From NCBI RefSeq assembly GCF_001746855.1, contig NZ_CP017298.1:1569990-1633989 (forward strand): DNA of 64,000 nucleotides, written 5' to 3'. Below are positions 42,350 to 52,289 of this stretch, piece by piece; the stretch's first letter is position 1; each line of letters starts with the position of its first letter. The position numbers and the translations under genes are program-made. The notes beneath the pieces are model-generated. The model saw nothing but the letters and a program-made list of their open reading frames with translations, searched no databases and was not told the origin of the DNA. The stretch comes from Pauljensenia hongkongensis (GTDB lineage Bacteria; Actinomycetota; Actinomycetes; Actinomycetales; Actinomycetaceae).

Positions 42350-43231
42350 TCACTCGGACTGCGGGAAACGGAGACTGACCTCCAGGGCGGCCATGCGGTA
42401 CGCGACGGCGCCCACCGAACGCGCGTCGTAGGTGACCACGGTCTGCCCGTACGAGGGCGCCTCGGAAACGCGGACGTTGCGCGGGATGACTGTCCGCAGC
42501 GTCTGTTCCGGGAAGTGCGCGCGCACCTCGGCCTCGACCTCTTCGGAAAGGCGCGTGCGCCTATCAGCCATCGTCAACAGCATCGTCGACACGCGCAGGC
42601 CGGGATTGAGATCCGCCCCTATGCGCTCAACAGTCGCCCAGAGCTGGCTCAGCCCCTCGAGCGCGTAGTACTCGGCCTGGATCGGGATCAGCACCTCATC
42701 CGCAGCGACCATGACATTGAGAGTCACCAGCCCCAACGACGGGGGGCAGTCGATCAGGATGACATCGATGTCGTCGCGCGAGTCGAGGAACTCACGGAGC
42801 GCATTGCGCAGGAGGAACTCCCTCCCCTCGACATCGACCAGCTCGATCTCGGCCCCCGACAGGTCGATCGTGGCCGGGCAGACGCTGACCCCCTCGATAT
42901 CCGGGCACGGCCTGAGGACCTCCTCGATGGAGGCGCCACCGATAATGACATCGTAAGTGGACAGGACGCCCGTGTCGTGCTCGACACCGAGCGCGCTGGA
43001 CGCGTTCCCCTGCGCATCGGCGTCGATGACGACGACATTGAGGCCACCGAGTGCGAATCCAGCGGCCATATTGACCGTCGACGTCGTTTTGCCGACGCCG
43101 CCCTTCTGATTGGCGATGGCGATAGTGCGGGTGCGCTCAGGACGGCCGAAGGTCGCGTCATCCAGCATCTTCAAATCGCGCAGCGCGCGCTCGACTTGGC
43201 CGGATAGAGGCGCGTTGTTCTCAGTGGTCAC
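42350..43231 (-). CDS. parA: chromosome-partitioning ATPase ParA
   Basis: 293 aa Walker-type (deviant) ParA/Soj. Deviant Walker A IANQKGGVGKTTSTVN, VVVIDADAQGNAS, IDCPPSLGLVTLNVMVAADEVLIPIQAEYYALEGL, and the C-terminal IPRNVRVSEAPSYGQ that marks chromosomal ParA. GTG start after AAGGAAGG. It moves ParB-parS complexes of the newly replicated origin. Located downstream of rsmG, with a hairpin between. Confidence 0.95.
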   Translation of the reverse strand: MTTENNAPLSGQVERALRDLKMLDDATFGRPERTRTIAIANQKGGVGKTTSTVNMAAGFALGGLNVVVIDADAQGNASSALGVEHDTGVLSTYDVIIGGASIEEVLRPCPDIEGVSVCPATIDLSGAEIELVDVEGREFLLRNALREFLDSRDDIDVILIDCPPSLGLVTLNVMVAADEVLIPIQAEYYALEGLSQLWATVERIGADLNPGLRVSTMLLTMADRRTRLSEEVEAEVRAHFPEQTLRTVIPRNVRVSEAPSYGQTVVTYDARSVGAVAYRMAALEVSLRFPQSE

Positions 43232-43290
43232 GGCTCACCTTCCTTCGGGCTCACCACTAGTCTACGTGCGAATACCCGCGGCGGGCAGCC

Positions 43291-43307
43291 GCCCTGCGGA
43301 GCAGGGC
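43291..43307. terminator. hairpin downstream of rsmG
   Basis: GCCCTGC-GGA-GCAGGGC, a compact GC-rich stem 24 bases past the rsmG stop on the minus strand. No T-run. Confidence 0.45.
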
Positions 43308-43330
43308 GCAGGGAGCTGCGCCACGGGGCG

Positions 43331-44041
43331 CTACTTCGTGCGCGTGCATTTCACGATGTAAGTCGACTCGTCCTCCATGACCGAGGGGACCTCGTGGATC
43401 TGCGCCATCAAATGATGGCGCTTCAATTCAGAAGCTGCTTCTTCTATCTCAATCGGAGCTCTCCGTCCCTTGAGTGCGACGAGCGCGCCCCCCGGTGCGA
43501 TGAGCTTCGAGGTCATGCGGACCAGCTTCGCCATATTCGCAACAGCGCGGGCGGTGACGACATCCGCTTTCCCCTTGCCCCGCAGCTCCTCCGCGCGCGC
43601 CTGGTGGATAGTGGTGTTGTCCAGGCCCAGGGCGTCGACCACATCCGCCAGCCACTCGCAGCGCCTCGCCATCGGTTCGGCCAGGTGGACGTCCAAGTCC
43701 GGTCGGCACACGGCGATGACGATGCCCGGCAGCCCCGCGCCCGAGCCGATGTCCAGCACCTGGCCCCGGCGGGGCAGGAAGTCCAGGACCGCGGCCGAGT
43801 TGACGAGGTGGCGCGACCAGATGCGCTCCATGTCGCGCGGTCCGAGGAGGCCCCGCAACTCCCCCTCCTCCTCGAGCATGCGCGCGAATTCCGCGATGTC
43901 TGCGAAGGCGGGACCGAAGAAACGGCGCACCTCGTCTGTGGGAGCCTCCGGGGTGAAGGGATCGCCCGCCCGGCGCGGCGCGCGTCCACCGTCGCGCCGG
44001 GCGGGCACCCCGTCGGAGGGGCTCAGGGGCGCCTCACTCAC
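43331..44041 (-). CDS. rsmG: 16S rRNA (guanine-N7) methyltransferase RsmG
   Basis: 236 aa SAM-dependent methyltransferase modifying a guanine of the 16S rRNA 530 loop. SAM motif VLDIGSGAGLPGIVIA, LAEPMARRCEWLADV, VTARAVANMAKLVRMTSKLIAPGGALVALKG. GTG 44041 overlaps the jag stop by 8 bp; the N-terminal ~45 residues before FTPEAPTDEVRRFFG are Arg/Pro-rich and longer than in most homologues. Last gene of the rpmH-rnpA-yidD-yidC-jag-rsmG set. Confidence 0.94.
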   Translation of the reverse strand: MSEAPLSPSDGVPARRDGGRAPRRAGDPFTPEAPTDEVRRFFGPAFADIAEFARMLEEEGELRGLLGPRDMERIWSRHLVNSAAVLDFLPRRGQVLDIGSGAGLPGIVIAVCRPDLDVHLAEPMARRCEWLADVVDALGLDNTTIHQARAEELRGKGKADVVTARAVANMAKLVRMTSKLIAPGGALVALKGRRAPIEIEEAASELKRHHLMAQIHEVPSVMEDESTYIVKCTRTK

Positions 44042-44537
44042 CGTCCTCGTCCTCTGGCAGGATGACGACACGGCGGTGGGGCTCGACGCCCTCGGACTCG
44101 GACACCAGGCCCGCGTCGGCGACGACATCGTGGCAGACCTTGCGCTCGAAGGGGTTCATCGCCTCGAGCTTGACCTCTGCGCCAGTGGAGCGCACGCGCG
44201 CGATGGCCTCCTGCGTGATCTCCTGCAGCTCGGCCTTGCGGTCGGCCCGGAAGGAGGCGATGTCGAGCATGAGGCGCGACCTCTCCCCCGTCTCGGTCTG
44301 CACGGCCAGGCGGGTCAGTTCCTGAAGGGCGTCGAGCACCTCGCCGTCCTCGCCGACCAAGCGCTCCAGGTCGTCGTTGGAGTCGGCGATGATCTCGATC
44401 GAGGCGCGGCCGTTCTCGACGCCGATCTCGATGTCGCCATCCAGATCCGCGATGTCGAGCAGCTCCTCCAGGTAGTCGGCCGCCAGCTCGCCCTCTTCTT
44501 CCAGGCGCGTGAGCGCCTCGGACTTCTCGTCACTCAT
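44034..44537 (-). CDS. jag: Jag/KhpB RNA-binding protein (KH and R3H domains)
   Basis: 167 aa. An acidic N-terminus leads to a KH-like domain (IEIGVENGRASIEIIADSNDDLERLVGEDGEVLDALQELTRLAV) and a C-terminal R3H domain (EAIARVRSTGAEVKLEAMNPFERKVCHDVVAD). It lies 41 bp after yidC as in most Gram-positive bacteria. KhpB-type proteins bind RNA and influence cell division and envelope synthesis. Confidence 0.93.
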   Translation of the reverse strand: MSDEKSEALTRLEEEGELAADYLEELLDIADLDGDIEIGVENGRASIEIIADSNDDLERLVGEDGEVLDALQELTRLAVQTETGERSRLMLDIASFRADRKAELQEITQEAIARVRSTGAEVKLEAMNPFERKVCHDVVADAGLVSESEGVEPHRRVVILPEDEDGE

Positions 44538-44578
44538 TGTGTTCCTCCCTCGGTGGTTTCGGACGTTGTGAGAACAAG

Positions 44579-45922
44579 TCAGCGCTTGTTCTTGGACTTC
44601 TTCCGGCGCGCCCTGCGGCGCTCCTGCCGGCGGCGCTCGAGCTCAGCGGCGCTGATCGCGGCCCCCTGGGCGGCCTTCGCCGAGGACCCCTTGTCCGGGA
44701 CGGAGGCCTCGCGCTGCGCCGCGGCCTCGCGCAGGCGCTGCTCGCGGGACTTCTTCTTGCCGGTGGGGCGCGCGACGGCCTCCTTGCGGCTCCTCGCCTT
44801 CTCGAGGGCCTGGCGCAGGCCGTGCATCCACTGCTCGTCAGGCAGCGTCGTCCACTCCTGCGAGGCGAGGTTGCGGTAGACCGTGACGATGTCGCCCGCG
44901 CTCATGAAATCGGGGAAGTCCGAGGCGATCTTCTGCTTCTTCGCCCGCTGGCGGATCTCCGCCAGGGATTTCTCGTTGAACGCGACGACATCGGGGTCAG
45001 TGGCCGAGGTGGGCAGCTCCGCGCGGCGGCGGTCGTACTCCACGAAGTAGGGCTTCGCCCACTCCTGGTAGTCCTTCTCGCGCTTGGCGCGCAGATCCGC
45101 GTAGGCGGGCGATCCGGGCGTGGGCATGACCTTGATGGTCCAGTACGCCTGTCCGAGCGCCCAGAAGGAGGAGGTCACCGTGTAGACGACGACGCCCATC
45201 TGGAAGAAGACGCCCGAGAACACGAACATCACGGGCATCACGTACATCATCGAGCGCTGCGAGCGCGCCATCGGGTTCGATCCCATGTCGGGCATGTTGC
45301 GCGAGAAGGACAGGCGCATCGACACGAACTGCAGGGCGACCATCAGGATGATCGCGACGACGAAGACGATGGCGGCGGAGCTGTTGGAGGTCTCCGTCCT
45401 GAGCGTGTGGGAGAGCGGCACGCCGAAGACGGTCGACCCATTGATCTCCGAGGCGGTGGTCTGGGTGATCGGGCCCAGGCTGGACGCGGCCTGCCCGGAG
45501 TACGTGTAGGTGCCCTCCGCCAAGTCCTTGACGGCGTAGATCGCCCGGTACATGGCGAAGAGGACGGGCATCTGGACCAGGAGCGGCAGGCACGAGGCGA
45601 AGGGCGACACCTTGTGCTTGCGGTAGAGCGCCTGGGTCTCCTCCGTCATCTTCTGGCGCGAGACCATGTCCTTCTTGCCCTTGTACTTCTCCTGGATCTT
45701 CCTGATCTCGGGCTGGACGGCCTGCATCGCCCGCGAGGAGCGGATCTGCTTGAGCAGGAGGGGCACGATCGCGACGCGCACCAGGATCGTGAGGAGGACG
45801 ATCGACAGGACCCACGCGATGCCGGACCCCGACGGCATGCCGATGAGGACCAGGAAGTCGTGGATCCACACCCAGACCCATGCGACTGCCACCGCGAAGG
45901 GGTGGATGATTGCGTCAAACAT
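44579..45922 (-). CDS. yidC: membrane protein insertase YidC
   Basis: 447 aa Oxa1/YidC-family insertase. The five-helix core is visible: [31 protein letters not shown] with the helical hairpin [56 protein letters not shown], then later helices. The conserved Arg of the membrane groove is in [15 protein letters not shown]. Long basic C-terminal tail ([18 protein letters not shown]) for ribosome contact. No N-terminal signal peptide beyond the first helix. Confidence 0.95.
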   Translation of the reverse strand: MFDAIIHPFAVAVAWVWVWIHDFLVLIGMPSGSGIAWVLSIVLLTILVRVAIVPLLLKQIRSSRAMQAVQPEIRKIQEKYKGKKDMVSRQKMTEETQALYRKHKVSPFASCLPLLVQMPVLFAMYRAIYAVKDLAEGTYTYSGQAASSLGPITQTTASEINGSTVFGVPLSHTLRTETSNSSAAIVFVVAIILMVALQFVSMRLSFSRNMPDMGSNPMARSQRSMMYVMPVMFVFSGVFFQMGVVVYTVTSSFWALGQAYWTIKVMPTPGSPAYADLRAKREKDYQEWAKPYFVEYDRRRAELPTSATDPDVVAFNEKSLAEIRQRAKKQKIASDFPDFMSAGDIVTVYRNLASQEWTTLPDEQWMHGLRQALEKARSRKEAVARPTGKKKSREQRLREAAAQREASVPDKGSSAKAAQGAAISAAELERRRQERRRARRKKSKNKR

Positions 45923-45978
45923 GCGCTCTCTCTTTCAATTGGCGGCGCAGCGCGCCGAGGACAAGTATGCGGGGCGGG

Positions 45979-46326
45979 TCAGCGTTCCCGCCCGCCCCCC
46001 GGACTCAGTCCCATGGGGAGCGGATGCTCGATGGTGGGGTCGTTGCCCGCCCAGTCGTCGGGCGGGACCCACGGGTCCGGCCTCCAGCGCCCCCGGGGCG
46101 GGACGCAGTCCACGCCCCCCAGGCTCCACGGGTTGCACCGGACGAGCCTCCACAGGGCCAGCGCCGTCCCCTTGGCGATGCCGTGGACGGTCACTGCCTC
46201 GACGGCGTACGCCGAGCACGTGGGCGCGTAGCGGCAGCGCGGCCCCAGCAGCGGTGAGACGAAGCGCTGGTAGAGGCGGATGGGCCACACGGCCGCCGCC
46301 CGCAGTGCCCCGGTCGCGCGGTTCAC
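45979..46326 (-). CDS. yidD: membrane protein insertion factor YidD
   Basis: 115 aa. Family core [62 protein letters not shown] with its conserved Cys residues. GTG 46326 overlaps the rnpA stop (GTGA) and is preceded by GGGGAGG; an ATG at 46347 is an alternative. Helps YidC-dependent insertion. Confidence 0.94.
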   Translation of the reverse strand: MNRATGALRAAAVWPIRLYQRFVSPLLGPRCRYAPTCSAYAVEAVTVHGIAKGTALALWRLVRCNPWSLGGVDCVPPRGRWRPDPWVPPDDWAGNDPTIEHPLPMGLSPGGGRER

Positions 46327-46685
46327 CGCTCCCCTCCCCCGCTCCACTTGCGCCAGGCGCGCGCCAGGGCCCCGTCGAGGCGCCGGGCGAGCTCCTGCGA
46401 GGACGCGCCGAGGGCGCGGCCGCTGGCGCGCACGACCACCCGGGCGCCCGGTGGCAGGGATCCGACGCGCTCGCGCATGATGTGCCGCAACTGCCGCTTC
46501 ACCCTGTTGCGCCCGTTCGCGCGTTTGATTTCCCGCTTGGGTACGACGAAACCGACGAGGCGGTTCTCCTCCCCCTCGTCGGTTCGAGCGTGGACGACGA
46601 CCAGCGGATCCCCGCCTCGCGACCCTGTCCGGATCGTGGATCTGAAATCAGCCGGATCGACCATGCGGTGCGCGCGGGGCAGCAC
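46323..46685 (-). CDS. rnpA: ribonuclease P protein component
   Basis: 120 aa basic protein subunit of RNase P for tRNA 5-prime processing. N-terminal [20 protein letters not shown], the RNR motif region [26 protein letters not shown] start; 9 bp after rpmH stop. Confidence 0.95.
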   Translation of the reverse strand: MLPRAHRMVDPADFRSTIRTGSRGGDPLVVVHARTDEGEENRLVGFVVPKREIKRANGRNRVKRQLRHIMRERVGSLPPGARVVVRASGRALGASSQELARRLDGALARAWRKWSGGGER

Positions 46686-46694
46686 CGAAGCGGC

Positions 46695-46835
46695 TCAGGC
46701 GGACAGCTTGGCGCGGCCCTTGCGGCGACGGTTCGCCAGGATCGCGCGGCCGGCACGGGTCGACATGCGCAGGCGGAAGCCGTGCGTCTTGGAGCGGCGG
46801 CGGTTGTTGGGCTGGAAGGTCCGCTTGGTGGTCAC
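46695..46835 (-). CDS. rpmH: 50S ribosomal protein L34
   Basis: 46 aa, complete L34: [22 protein letters not shown] through [17 protein letters not shown]. The GTG start at 46835 gives the standard family length. First gene of the minus-strand set; divergent from dnaA. Confidence 0.96.
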   Translation of the reverse strand: MTTKRTFQPNNRRRSKTHGFRLRMSTRAGRAILANRRRKGRAKLSA

Positions 46836-47282
46836 TGCAGTTCTCCTCGGGCGGGAACGGGGATGACTCCCCCGTTCGCGGTGGGCGCGCCCCTCGCTGG
46901 CGCGGAGGCGATTATGCGCACCCGGAAATGGGCGCAAACAAATGACAAGACTAGGGGCCCGCCTGGACGGAGTCAATGCGATTATCCACTGTGTGACGAA
47001 CCGAATCCATCCACAGGTGTGGATTCCGCTGTGGACAGCCGCCGTCCACAGCGCCCACAGGGCGGAGTTATCCACAGAAGGGGCCGGCCGGCACCTTTCC
47101 CAGACGCGGCGCGATCCCCCTGGTGTAGTTACATAGGTGTGATTCCACCGAAGTTGTCCACAGATCTTTCCCCAACCTGTGGAACCAGGTGTGGACGGGA
47201 TAGACTCGACTATCATCAGGTCATCCACAGGATCCCATCCCTTAATGACCCAACTCACAACCGTGAAGCCCTGGAGGAAAGC
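46836..47282. other. rpmH-dnaA intergenic region with DnaA boxes
   Basis: 447 bp, no gene. DnaA-box-like sites on the + strand: TTATCCACT 46982, TTATCCACA 47068 (perfect), TTGTCCACA 47154 (high-GC consensus), TCATCCACA 47221; several TGTGGAT/TGTGGAC sequences face the other way (e.g. 47018). It probably carries the dnaA and rpmH promoters and DnaA autoregulation, and may form part of the origin. Confidence 0.7.
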
Positions 47283-48734
47283 GTGGCGACCGACACCATC
47301 ACCAGCGCGTGGGCGCTGGCACTCGAGACAGTCCCCACCAAAGAGCTCGGACCCGCCGCCACGTCCATGCTCCGATCCGCCCGGCCCCTGGGGGACATCG
47401 AGGGGACGATCCTGCTGGCCGTCCCCAACGCCTTCACGAAGTCGTGGATCGAGGACCGCGCCTCCAACCAGCTGACCGCCGCCCTCACCGCGTCCCTGGG
47501 GCGCACCGTGCGCATCGCCATCACAGTCGACCCTTCGATCAGCGCCGTCACCGAGGAGCCCAAACCCGAGCCCCCCGCCGCCTCCCCCCTGGCCCCGGCC
47601 GCCCCTGCCTCCTCCCCACTCGCGCGGCCCGCGCCCGCGCCCCAGACCGGTCCCGCCCTGGTCTCCTCGGCCCAGAACGGGGGGCTCACCCACCTCAACC
47701 CCAAGTACACCTTCGAGACCTTCGTCATCGGCCCCTCGAACCGCTTCGCCCACGCCGCCGCGCTCGCCGTGTCCGAGACGCCCGGCACCTCGTTCAACCC
47801 CCTGTTCATCTACGGCGACTCCGGCCTGGGCAAGACCCACCTCCTCCACGCCATCGGGCACTACGCGCTGTCGCTGCTCCCCCACCTCAAGGTCCGCTAC
47901 GTCAACTCCGAGGAGTTCACGAACGAGTTCATCAACGCGATCCGCCTCAACAAGACGGACAACTCGCAGGTGGAGGCCTTCCACAGGCGCTACCGCGAGC
48001 TCGACATCCTGCTCATCGACGACATCCAGTTCATCGGGGACAAGGAGCAGACCGTCGAGGGCTTCTTCCACACCTTCAACGCCCTCTACGAGAACAACAA
48101 GCAGATCGTCCTCACCTCCGACGTCCCCCCCGCCCAGCTCAACGGCTTCGAGGACCGCATGCGCTCGCGCTTCGCCTCGGGCCTGCTGGTCGACGTCCAG
48201 CCCCCCGACCTGGAGACCCGCATCGCGATCCTGCAGAAGAAGGCCACGACCGACTCCCTGGAGGTCACCCCCGACGTCCTGGAGTACATCGCCTCGCGGA
48301 TCTCGTCCAACATCCGCGAACTCGAGGGGGCCCTGCTGCGCGTCATCGCCTTCGCGAACCTGTCCAAGGAGCGCATCGACCTGCCGCTGGCGGAGATGCT
48401 ACTCAAGGACTTCGTCTCCGACCCCACCGACAACGAGGTCACCGTCCCCCTCATCATGGGCCAGTGCGCCCACTACTTCGGGATCACCATCGAGCAGATG
48501 TCCTCCTCGGACCGCTCCCACACGGTGGTCGAGGCGCGCCAGATCGCCATGTACCTGTGCCGCGAGCTCACCGACCTGTCGCTGCCGAAGATCGGCCAGG
48601 CCTTCGGCCGCGACCACACGACGGTCATGCACGCCAACAAGAAGATCACCGCCCTCATGAAGGAGAAGAGGGAGACCTTCAACCACGTGTCGGAGCTGAC
48701 CAACCGCATCAAGCAGAAGGCCAAGGAGTCCTAG
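47283..48734 (+). CDS. dnaA: chromosomal replication initiator DnaA
   Basis: 483 aa. N-terminal domain I ([17 protein letters not shown]), a Pro/Ala-rich linker, and domain III ATPase with Walker [24 protein letters not shown], sensor regions and arginine finger. Domain IV HTH with the DnaA signature [40 protein letters not shown] 47283 is preceded by GGAGGAAA; the open frame continuing upstream for 1.6 kb is antisense to yidC/rpmH and is rejected. Confidence 0.97.
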   Translation: MATDTITSAWALALETVPTKELGPAATSMLRSARPLGDIEGTILLAVPNAFTKSWIEDRASNQLTAALTASLGRTVRIAITVDPSISAVTEEPKPEPPAASPLAPAAPASSPLARPAPAPQTGPALVSSAQNGGLTHLNPKYTFETFVIGPSNRFAHAAALAVSETPGTSFNPLFIYGDSGLGKTHLLHAIGHYALSLLPHLKVRYVNSEEFTNEFINAIRLNKTDNSQVEAFHRRYRELDILLIDDIQFIGDKEQTVEGFFHTFNALYENNKQIVLTSDVPPAQLNGFEDRMRSRFASGLLVDVQPPDLETRIAILQKKATTDSLEVTPDVLEYIASRISSNIRELEGALLRVIAFANLSKERIDLPLAEMLLKDFVSDPTDNEVTVPLIMGQCAHYFGITIEQMSSSDRSHTVVEARQIAMYLCRELTDLSLPKIGQAFGRDHTTVMHANKKITALMKEKRETFNHVSELTNRIKQKAKES

Positions 48735-49123
48735 CCCGGTTTCCACAAGCCCTGTGGGCCGGCGGTGGACACACCCCGTCCCGCCTGTGCACGGCGGCGC
48801 TCCTCCTGTGGAGGGCCGCAGGGGGCCGGATCCTCCGTCCACAGCCCGAACGGGCGCGTCCCCAACCCCATCCCAAAATTACAACACTGTGATTACCCGC
48901 GCCCCATCAAGCAAAAGTCCGGTTATCCACAGTTTCAACACCCCTTATTGTGATGAAGTGAGAATATAGAGGAATCAATCCACTCCCCCGCACATGGGCG
49001 CCCGCTCCCACCGGCGCGACGCGGCCCGGGGGCGAATCGTCGAACGGCCGTAGCCGATGCGCCGAAACCAGTCACTTGTAGGTAAAGTAGGGACGCGATC
49101 GTATTCCCTGTTTGGAGGCTGGC
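48735..49123. other. dnaA-dnaN intergenic region, probable oriC
   Basis: 389 bp, no gene. Perfect DnaA box TTATCCACA at 48923-48931 plus weaker sites (TTTCCACAA 48740, CCGTCCACA 48835). Next to the perfect box is the most AT-rich tract of the area, about 48932-48985, a candidate unwinding element. The dnaA-dnaN spacer is the known oriC position in Streptomyces and Mycobacterium. Confidence 0.7.
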
Positions 49124-50260
49124 ATGAAGTTCACCGTCGCACGAGACGTCCTCGCCGAGGCAGTCTCCTGGACCGCCCGCGCGCTACCGGTCCGACCCGC
49201 CAGTCCGATCCTGGCCGGCGTGCGGATCCGCGCGGCCGACGATGAGCTCACCCTCTCCTCCTTCGACTACGAGGTCTCCGCGAACTCGAAGATCCCGGCC
49301 ACCGTCGACGAGGCGGGCGAAGTGCTCGTCTCCGGACGCCTGCTGGCCGACATCTCCAAGTCCCTGCCCTCCAAACCCGTCACCGTCGAACTCGAGGGGC
49401 AGAAGGTCAACCTGGTCTGCGGCTCCTCCCACTTCACACTGGCGGTCATGCCGCTCGACGAGTACCCCCTGCTGCCCGCACAGCCCGCCGCCATCGGCTA
49501 CATCGACCCGCAGACCCTCGCCCAGGCGGTCGCCCAGGTCAGCATCGCCGCCTCCCGCGACGACACCCTGCCCCTGCTCGCGGGCGTGTGCACCGAACTG
49601 ACGGGCTCGACGATCACGTTCCTGGCGACGGACCGCTACAGGCTGGCGATGCGCGAGCTCGACTGGCAGCCCACCGACACCTCCATCGAGGAGGTCACCG
49701 TCATCAAGGCCCGCATCCTCCAGGACGTCGCCAAATCCATGACCTCCGGGACGAAGGTCGAGGTCGGCCTGTCGGGCCAGTCCCAGCCGGGCGCCTCCTC
49801 CCTCATCGGCTTCTCCGCCTCGGGCCGCCACACCACTTCGACGCTCATGGACGGCGACTACCCCGCAGTGCGCCGGCTCTTCCCCGAGACGACGCCCATC
49901 CAGGCAGTGTGCGACCGGCACGCCCTGCTCGAGGCCGTCAAGCGCATGTCCCTGGTCGCCGAGCGCAACACCTCCGTCCGCCTGGCCTTCAGCGAGGGGC
50001 AAGTGGTGCTCGAGGCCGGCCAGGGCGAGAACGCCCAGGCCTCGGAGGCCATCGAGGCGACCCTGCACGGGGACGACATCTCCACCGCCTTCAACCCGCA
50101 GTTCCTCATCGAGGGGCTGTCCGTGCTCGACACCGACTACGTGCGCTTCGGTTTCACCCACGCCACCAAGCCCGCCGTCATCACTGGGCAGAAGAAGCCC
50201 GACGAGGGCGAGGTCACGCAGTTCCGCTACCTCCTGATGCCGATCCGCTTCGGCATCTGA
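49124..50260 (+). CDS. dnaN: DNA polymerase III beta sliding clamp
   Basis: 378 aa clamp: three repeated domains, N-terminal MKFTVARDVLAEAVSWTARALP, PASPILAGVRIRA, LATDRYRLAMRELDW and the C-terminal LLMPIRF. ATG 49124 follows TTGGAGG by 6 bases. recF starts 7 bases downstream. Confidence 0.97.
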   Translation: MKFTVARDVLAEAVSWTARALPVRPASPILAGVRIRAADDELTLSSFDYEVSANSKIPATVDEAGEVLVSGRLLADISKSLPSKPVTVELEGQKVNLVCGSSHFTLAVMPLDEYPLLPAQPAAIGYIDPQTLAQAVAQVSIAASRDDTLPLLAGVCTELTGSTITFLATDRYRLAMRELDWQPTDTSIEEVTVIKARILQDVAKSMTSGTKVEVGLSGQSQPGASSLIGFSASGRHTTSTLMDGDYPAVRRLFPETTPIQAVCDRHALLEAVKRMSLVAERNTSVRLAFSEGQVVLEAGQGENAQASEAIEATLHGDDISTAFNPQFLIEGLSVLDTDYVRFGFTHATKPAVITGQKKPDEGEVTQFRYLLMPIRFGI

Positions 50261-50267
50261 CTCCGCC

Positions 50268-51455
50268 GTGCGCGTCTCCCACCTGGCGCTCGACGACTTC
50301 CGCTCGTGGAAGCGCGGGCTCGTCGAGTTCCCGCCCGGAGCGACGGTCCTGGTGGGGGCCAACGGCCAGGGGAAGACGAACCTGGTCGAGGCGATCGCCT
50401 ACCTGTCCACTTTCTCCTCACACCGCGTCGGGGCCGAGTCGGCCCTGGTGCGGATCCCCGCGGATCCGGCCTCGACCGCACCGGGAGGAGCCGTGATCCG
50501 CGTGCGGCTGGTGCAGGCGGAAGGGCGCGAGCAGGTCGTCGAGCTCGAGATCGTGCGCGGCAAGGCCAACCGCGCCCGCATCAACCGCACGCAGGTGCGG
50601 CCCCGTGCGATACTCGGCCTGGTCAGGACCGTGGTCTTCGCGCCGGAGGACCTCGCGCTCGTGCGCGGGGAGCCCGCCGCGCGCCGCGCGTTCATGGACG
50701 ACCTGGTCATCCAGCGCAGCCCAGTCATGGCGGGCGTCAAAGCGGATTTCGAGCGGGTGGCCCGCCAGAGGGCCGCGCTCATGAAGTCCGCGCAGGCGTC
50801 CGCCCGGCGGGGCGCGTCGCCCGACCTGTCCACTCTGGACGTGTGGGACCAGCAGTTCGCCCATCTGTCGGCCCGCCTCAGCGCCGCCAGGGCCCAGGCG
50901 GTCACCTCCCTGGCCGGTCCCGCCTCACGGGCCTACGACGAGGTCTCGGACTCTCCCCGCCGTCTCGTCCTGTCCTTCGAGGCATCAGTGGACCGCGCGA
51001 TCGGCACCGACCCGGACGACCCCGCCAGCGCGGACCCGTGCGACGCGCCGGCGCAGGAGAGGCGCACCCTGGCGGCGCTGGCCGCGCACCGCGACAAGGA
51101 GGTCACCCGCGGCGTCAACCTGGTCGGCGCGCACCGCGACGAGCTCTCCCTGGTCCTGGGCGGGATGCCGGTCAAGGGCTACGCCTCGCACGGCGAGAGC
51201 TGGTCGGTGGCCCTCGCCCTGCGCCTGGGCGCCTTCGAGCTGCTCAGCGAGGACGGGGACACGCCGGTGCTCATCCTCGACGACGTCTTCGCCGAGCTCG
51301 ATACTGCGCGCCGCGAGGGACTGGCCGCCATGGCCTCGCGCGCCGAACAGGCCATCATCACGTGCGCCGTCGAGGAGGACATCCCCGCTGGACTGGACCA
51401 CCGGACCATCCGCATCCGCATGGACGCCGCGGAGGGGAGCGCCGCCGATGCCTGA
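50268..51455 (+). CDS. recF: DNA replication and repair protein RecF
   Basis: 395 aa SMC-like ATPase loading RecA at gaps. Walker A GANGQGKT in the N-terminal context LALDDFRSWKRGLVEFPPGATVLVGANGQGKTNLVEAIAYLST; signature SHGESWSVALALRLG; Walker B PVLILDDVFAELD. GTG start. It overlaps the following DUF721 gene by 8 bp. Confidence 0.96.
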   Translation: MRVSHLALDDFRSWKRGLVEFPPGATVLVGANGQGKTNLVEAIAYLSTFSSHRVGAESALVRIPADPASTAPGGAVIRVRLVQAEGREQVVELEIVRGKANRARINRTQVRPRAILGLVRTVVFAPEDLALVRGEPAARRAFMDDLVIQRSPVMAGVKADFERVARQRAALMKSAQASARRGASPDLSTLDVWDQQFAHLSARLSAARAQAVTSLAGPASRAYDEVSDSPRRLVLSFEASVDRAIGTDPDDPASADPCDAPAQERRTLAALAAHRDKEVTRGVNLVGAHRDELSLVLGGMPVKGYASHGESWSVALALRLGAFELLSEDGDTPVLILDDVFAELDTARREGLAAMASRAEQAIITCAVEEDIPAGLDHRTIRIRMDAAEGSAADA

Positions 51456-52158
51456 GGGCGCCGATGAGGAGTTCGCCGCCCGCGCCCTGGAGCGGGCGCA
51501 GAAAGTGGCGCGCGCGAGGGGCTACATCCGCTCGACCATGCCCACGTGGGGCATCGACGAGGAGCGCCCCGCGCGCACGGCCGACGGCAGTTCCGAGTAC
51601 GCGGCCATCGAAGTCGACGGCGCGGGCACGGCCGGAGGGGCGGACTCGAGCGCGCGCCGCGCGCGGATGAGGGCCGAGGCCTACGGGCGCGCGGGCGCCG
51701 CCCCAGACGCTGAGGGGGAGCTGGGCGCCCTGCGCGCGGCGCTGGCCAGCCACCCCGATCAATGGCGCAAGAACCCGGGGATGGCCCCGATGCGCACCCA
51801 GTACCGGCGTGCCTCCAGCCTGGGGAGCGTGTTGAGCCGCATGATCCGGCGCAACCAGTGGGACACGCCGACCCGTATGGGGTCGATCATGGCGATGTGG
51901 CCCGCCATCGTCGGAGAGGACATAGCCGCGCACGCCACGATCGAGACCTTCGAGGGGCACAAACTCATCGTGCGGTGCTCGTCGACCGCGTGGGCCAAGA
52001 ACCTCCACCTGTACCTGCCCATGATCGAGCGGCGCATCGCCGAGGAGGTGGGCCCGGGAGTGGTCCAGCAGGTCGTCATCCGCGGACCGGTGGCCCCCTC
52101 GTGGCGCAAGGGCCCCCTGTCGGTCAAAGGGAGGGGGCCGCGCGACACCTACGGGTGA
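51448..52158 (+). CDS. DUF721 (DciA-like) protein
   Basis: 236 aa. The C-terminal ~100 residues form the DUF721 domain: LGSVLSRMIRRNQWDTPTRMGSIMAMWPAIVGEDIAAHATIETFEGHKLIVRCSSTAWAKNLHLYLPMIERRIAEEVGPGVVQQVVIRGP. The N-terminal half is charged and Ala-rich. DUF721 proteins include DciA, the ancestral DnaB helicase operator, and the recF-DUF721-gyrB order is standard in Actinobacteria. A loader role is inferred. Confidence 0.9.
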   Translation: MPEGADEEFAARALERAQKVARARGYIRSTMPTWGIDEERPARTADGSSEYAAIEVDGAGTAGGADSSARRARMRAEAYGRAGAAPDAEGELGALRAALASHPDQWRKNPGMAPMRTQYRRASSLGSVLSRMIRRNQWDTPTRMGSIMAMWPAIVGEDIAAHATIETFEGHKLIVRCSSTAWAKNLHLYLPMIERRIAEEVGPGVVQQVVIRGPVAPSWRKGPLSVKGRGPRDTYG

Positions 52159-52289
52159 GGGGGCGCACCGTGTCCGCAGAACGAACAGTTTGTTAATAAG
52201 TATTATTCCACTGTGGATCGTTGCGGTAGTATCGCACCCAACGGGCGCGGCCACCACACGGCGCGCCAGTCGAACATGAGGAGAGCTCC

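Noticed and set aside
45666-47282. Open frame continuing 1.6 kb upstream of dnaA
   Set aside because: It runs antisense through yidC, yidD, rnpA and rpmH; GTG 47283 with GGAGGAAA gives the normal DnaA N-terminus.
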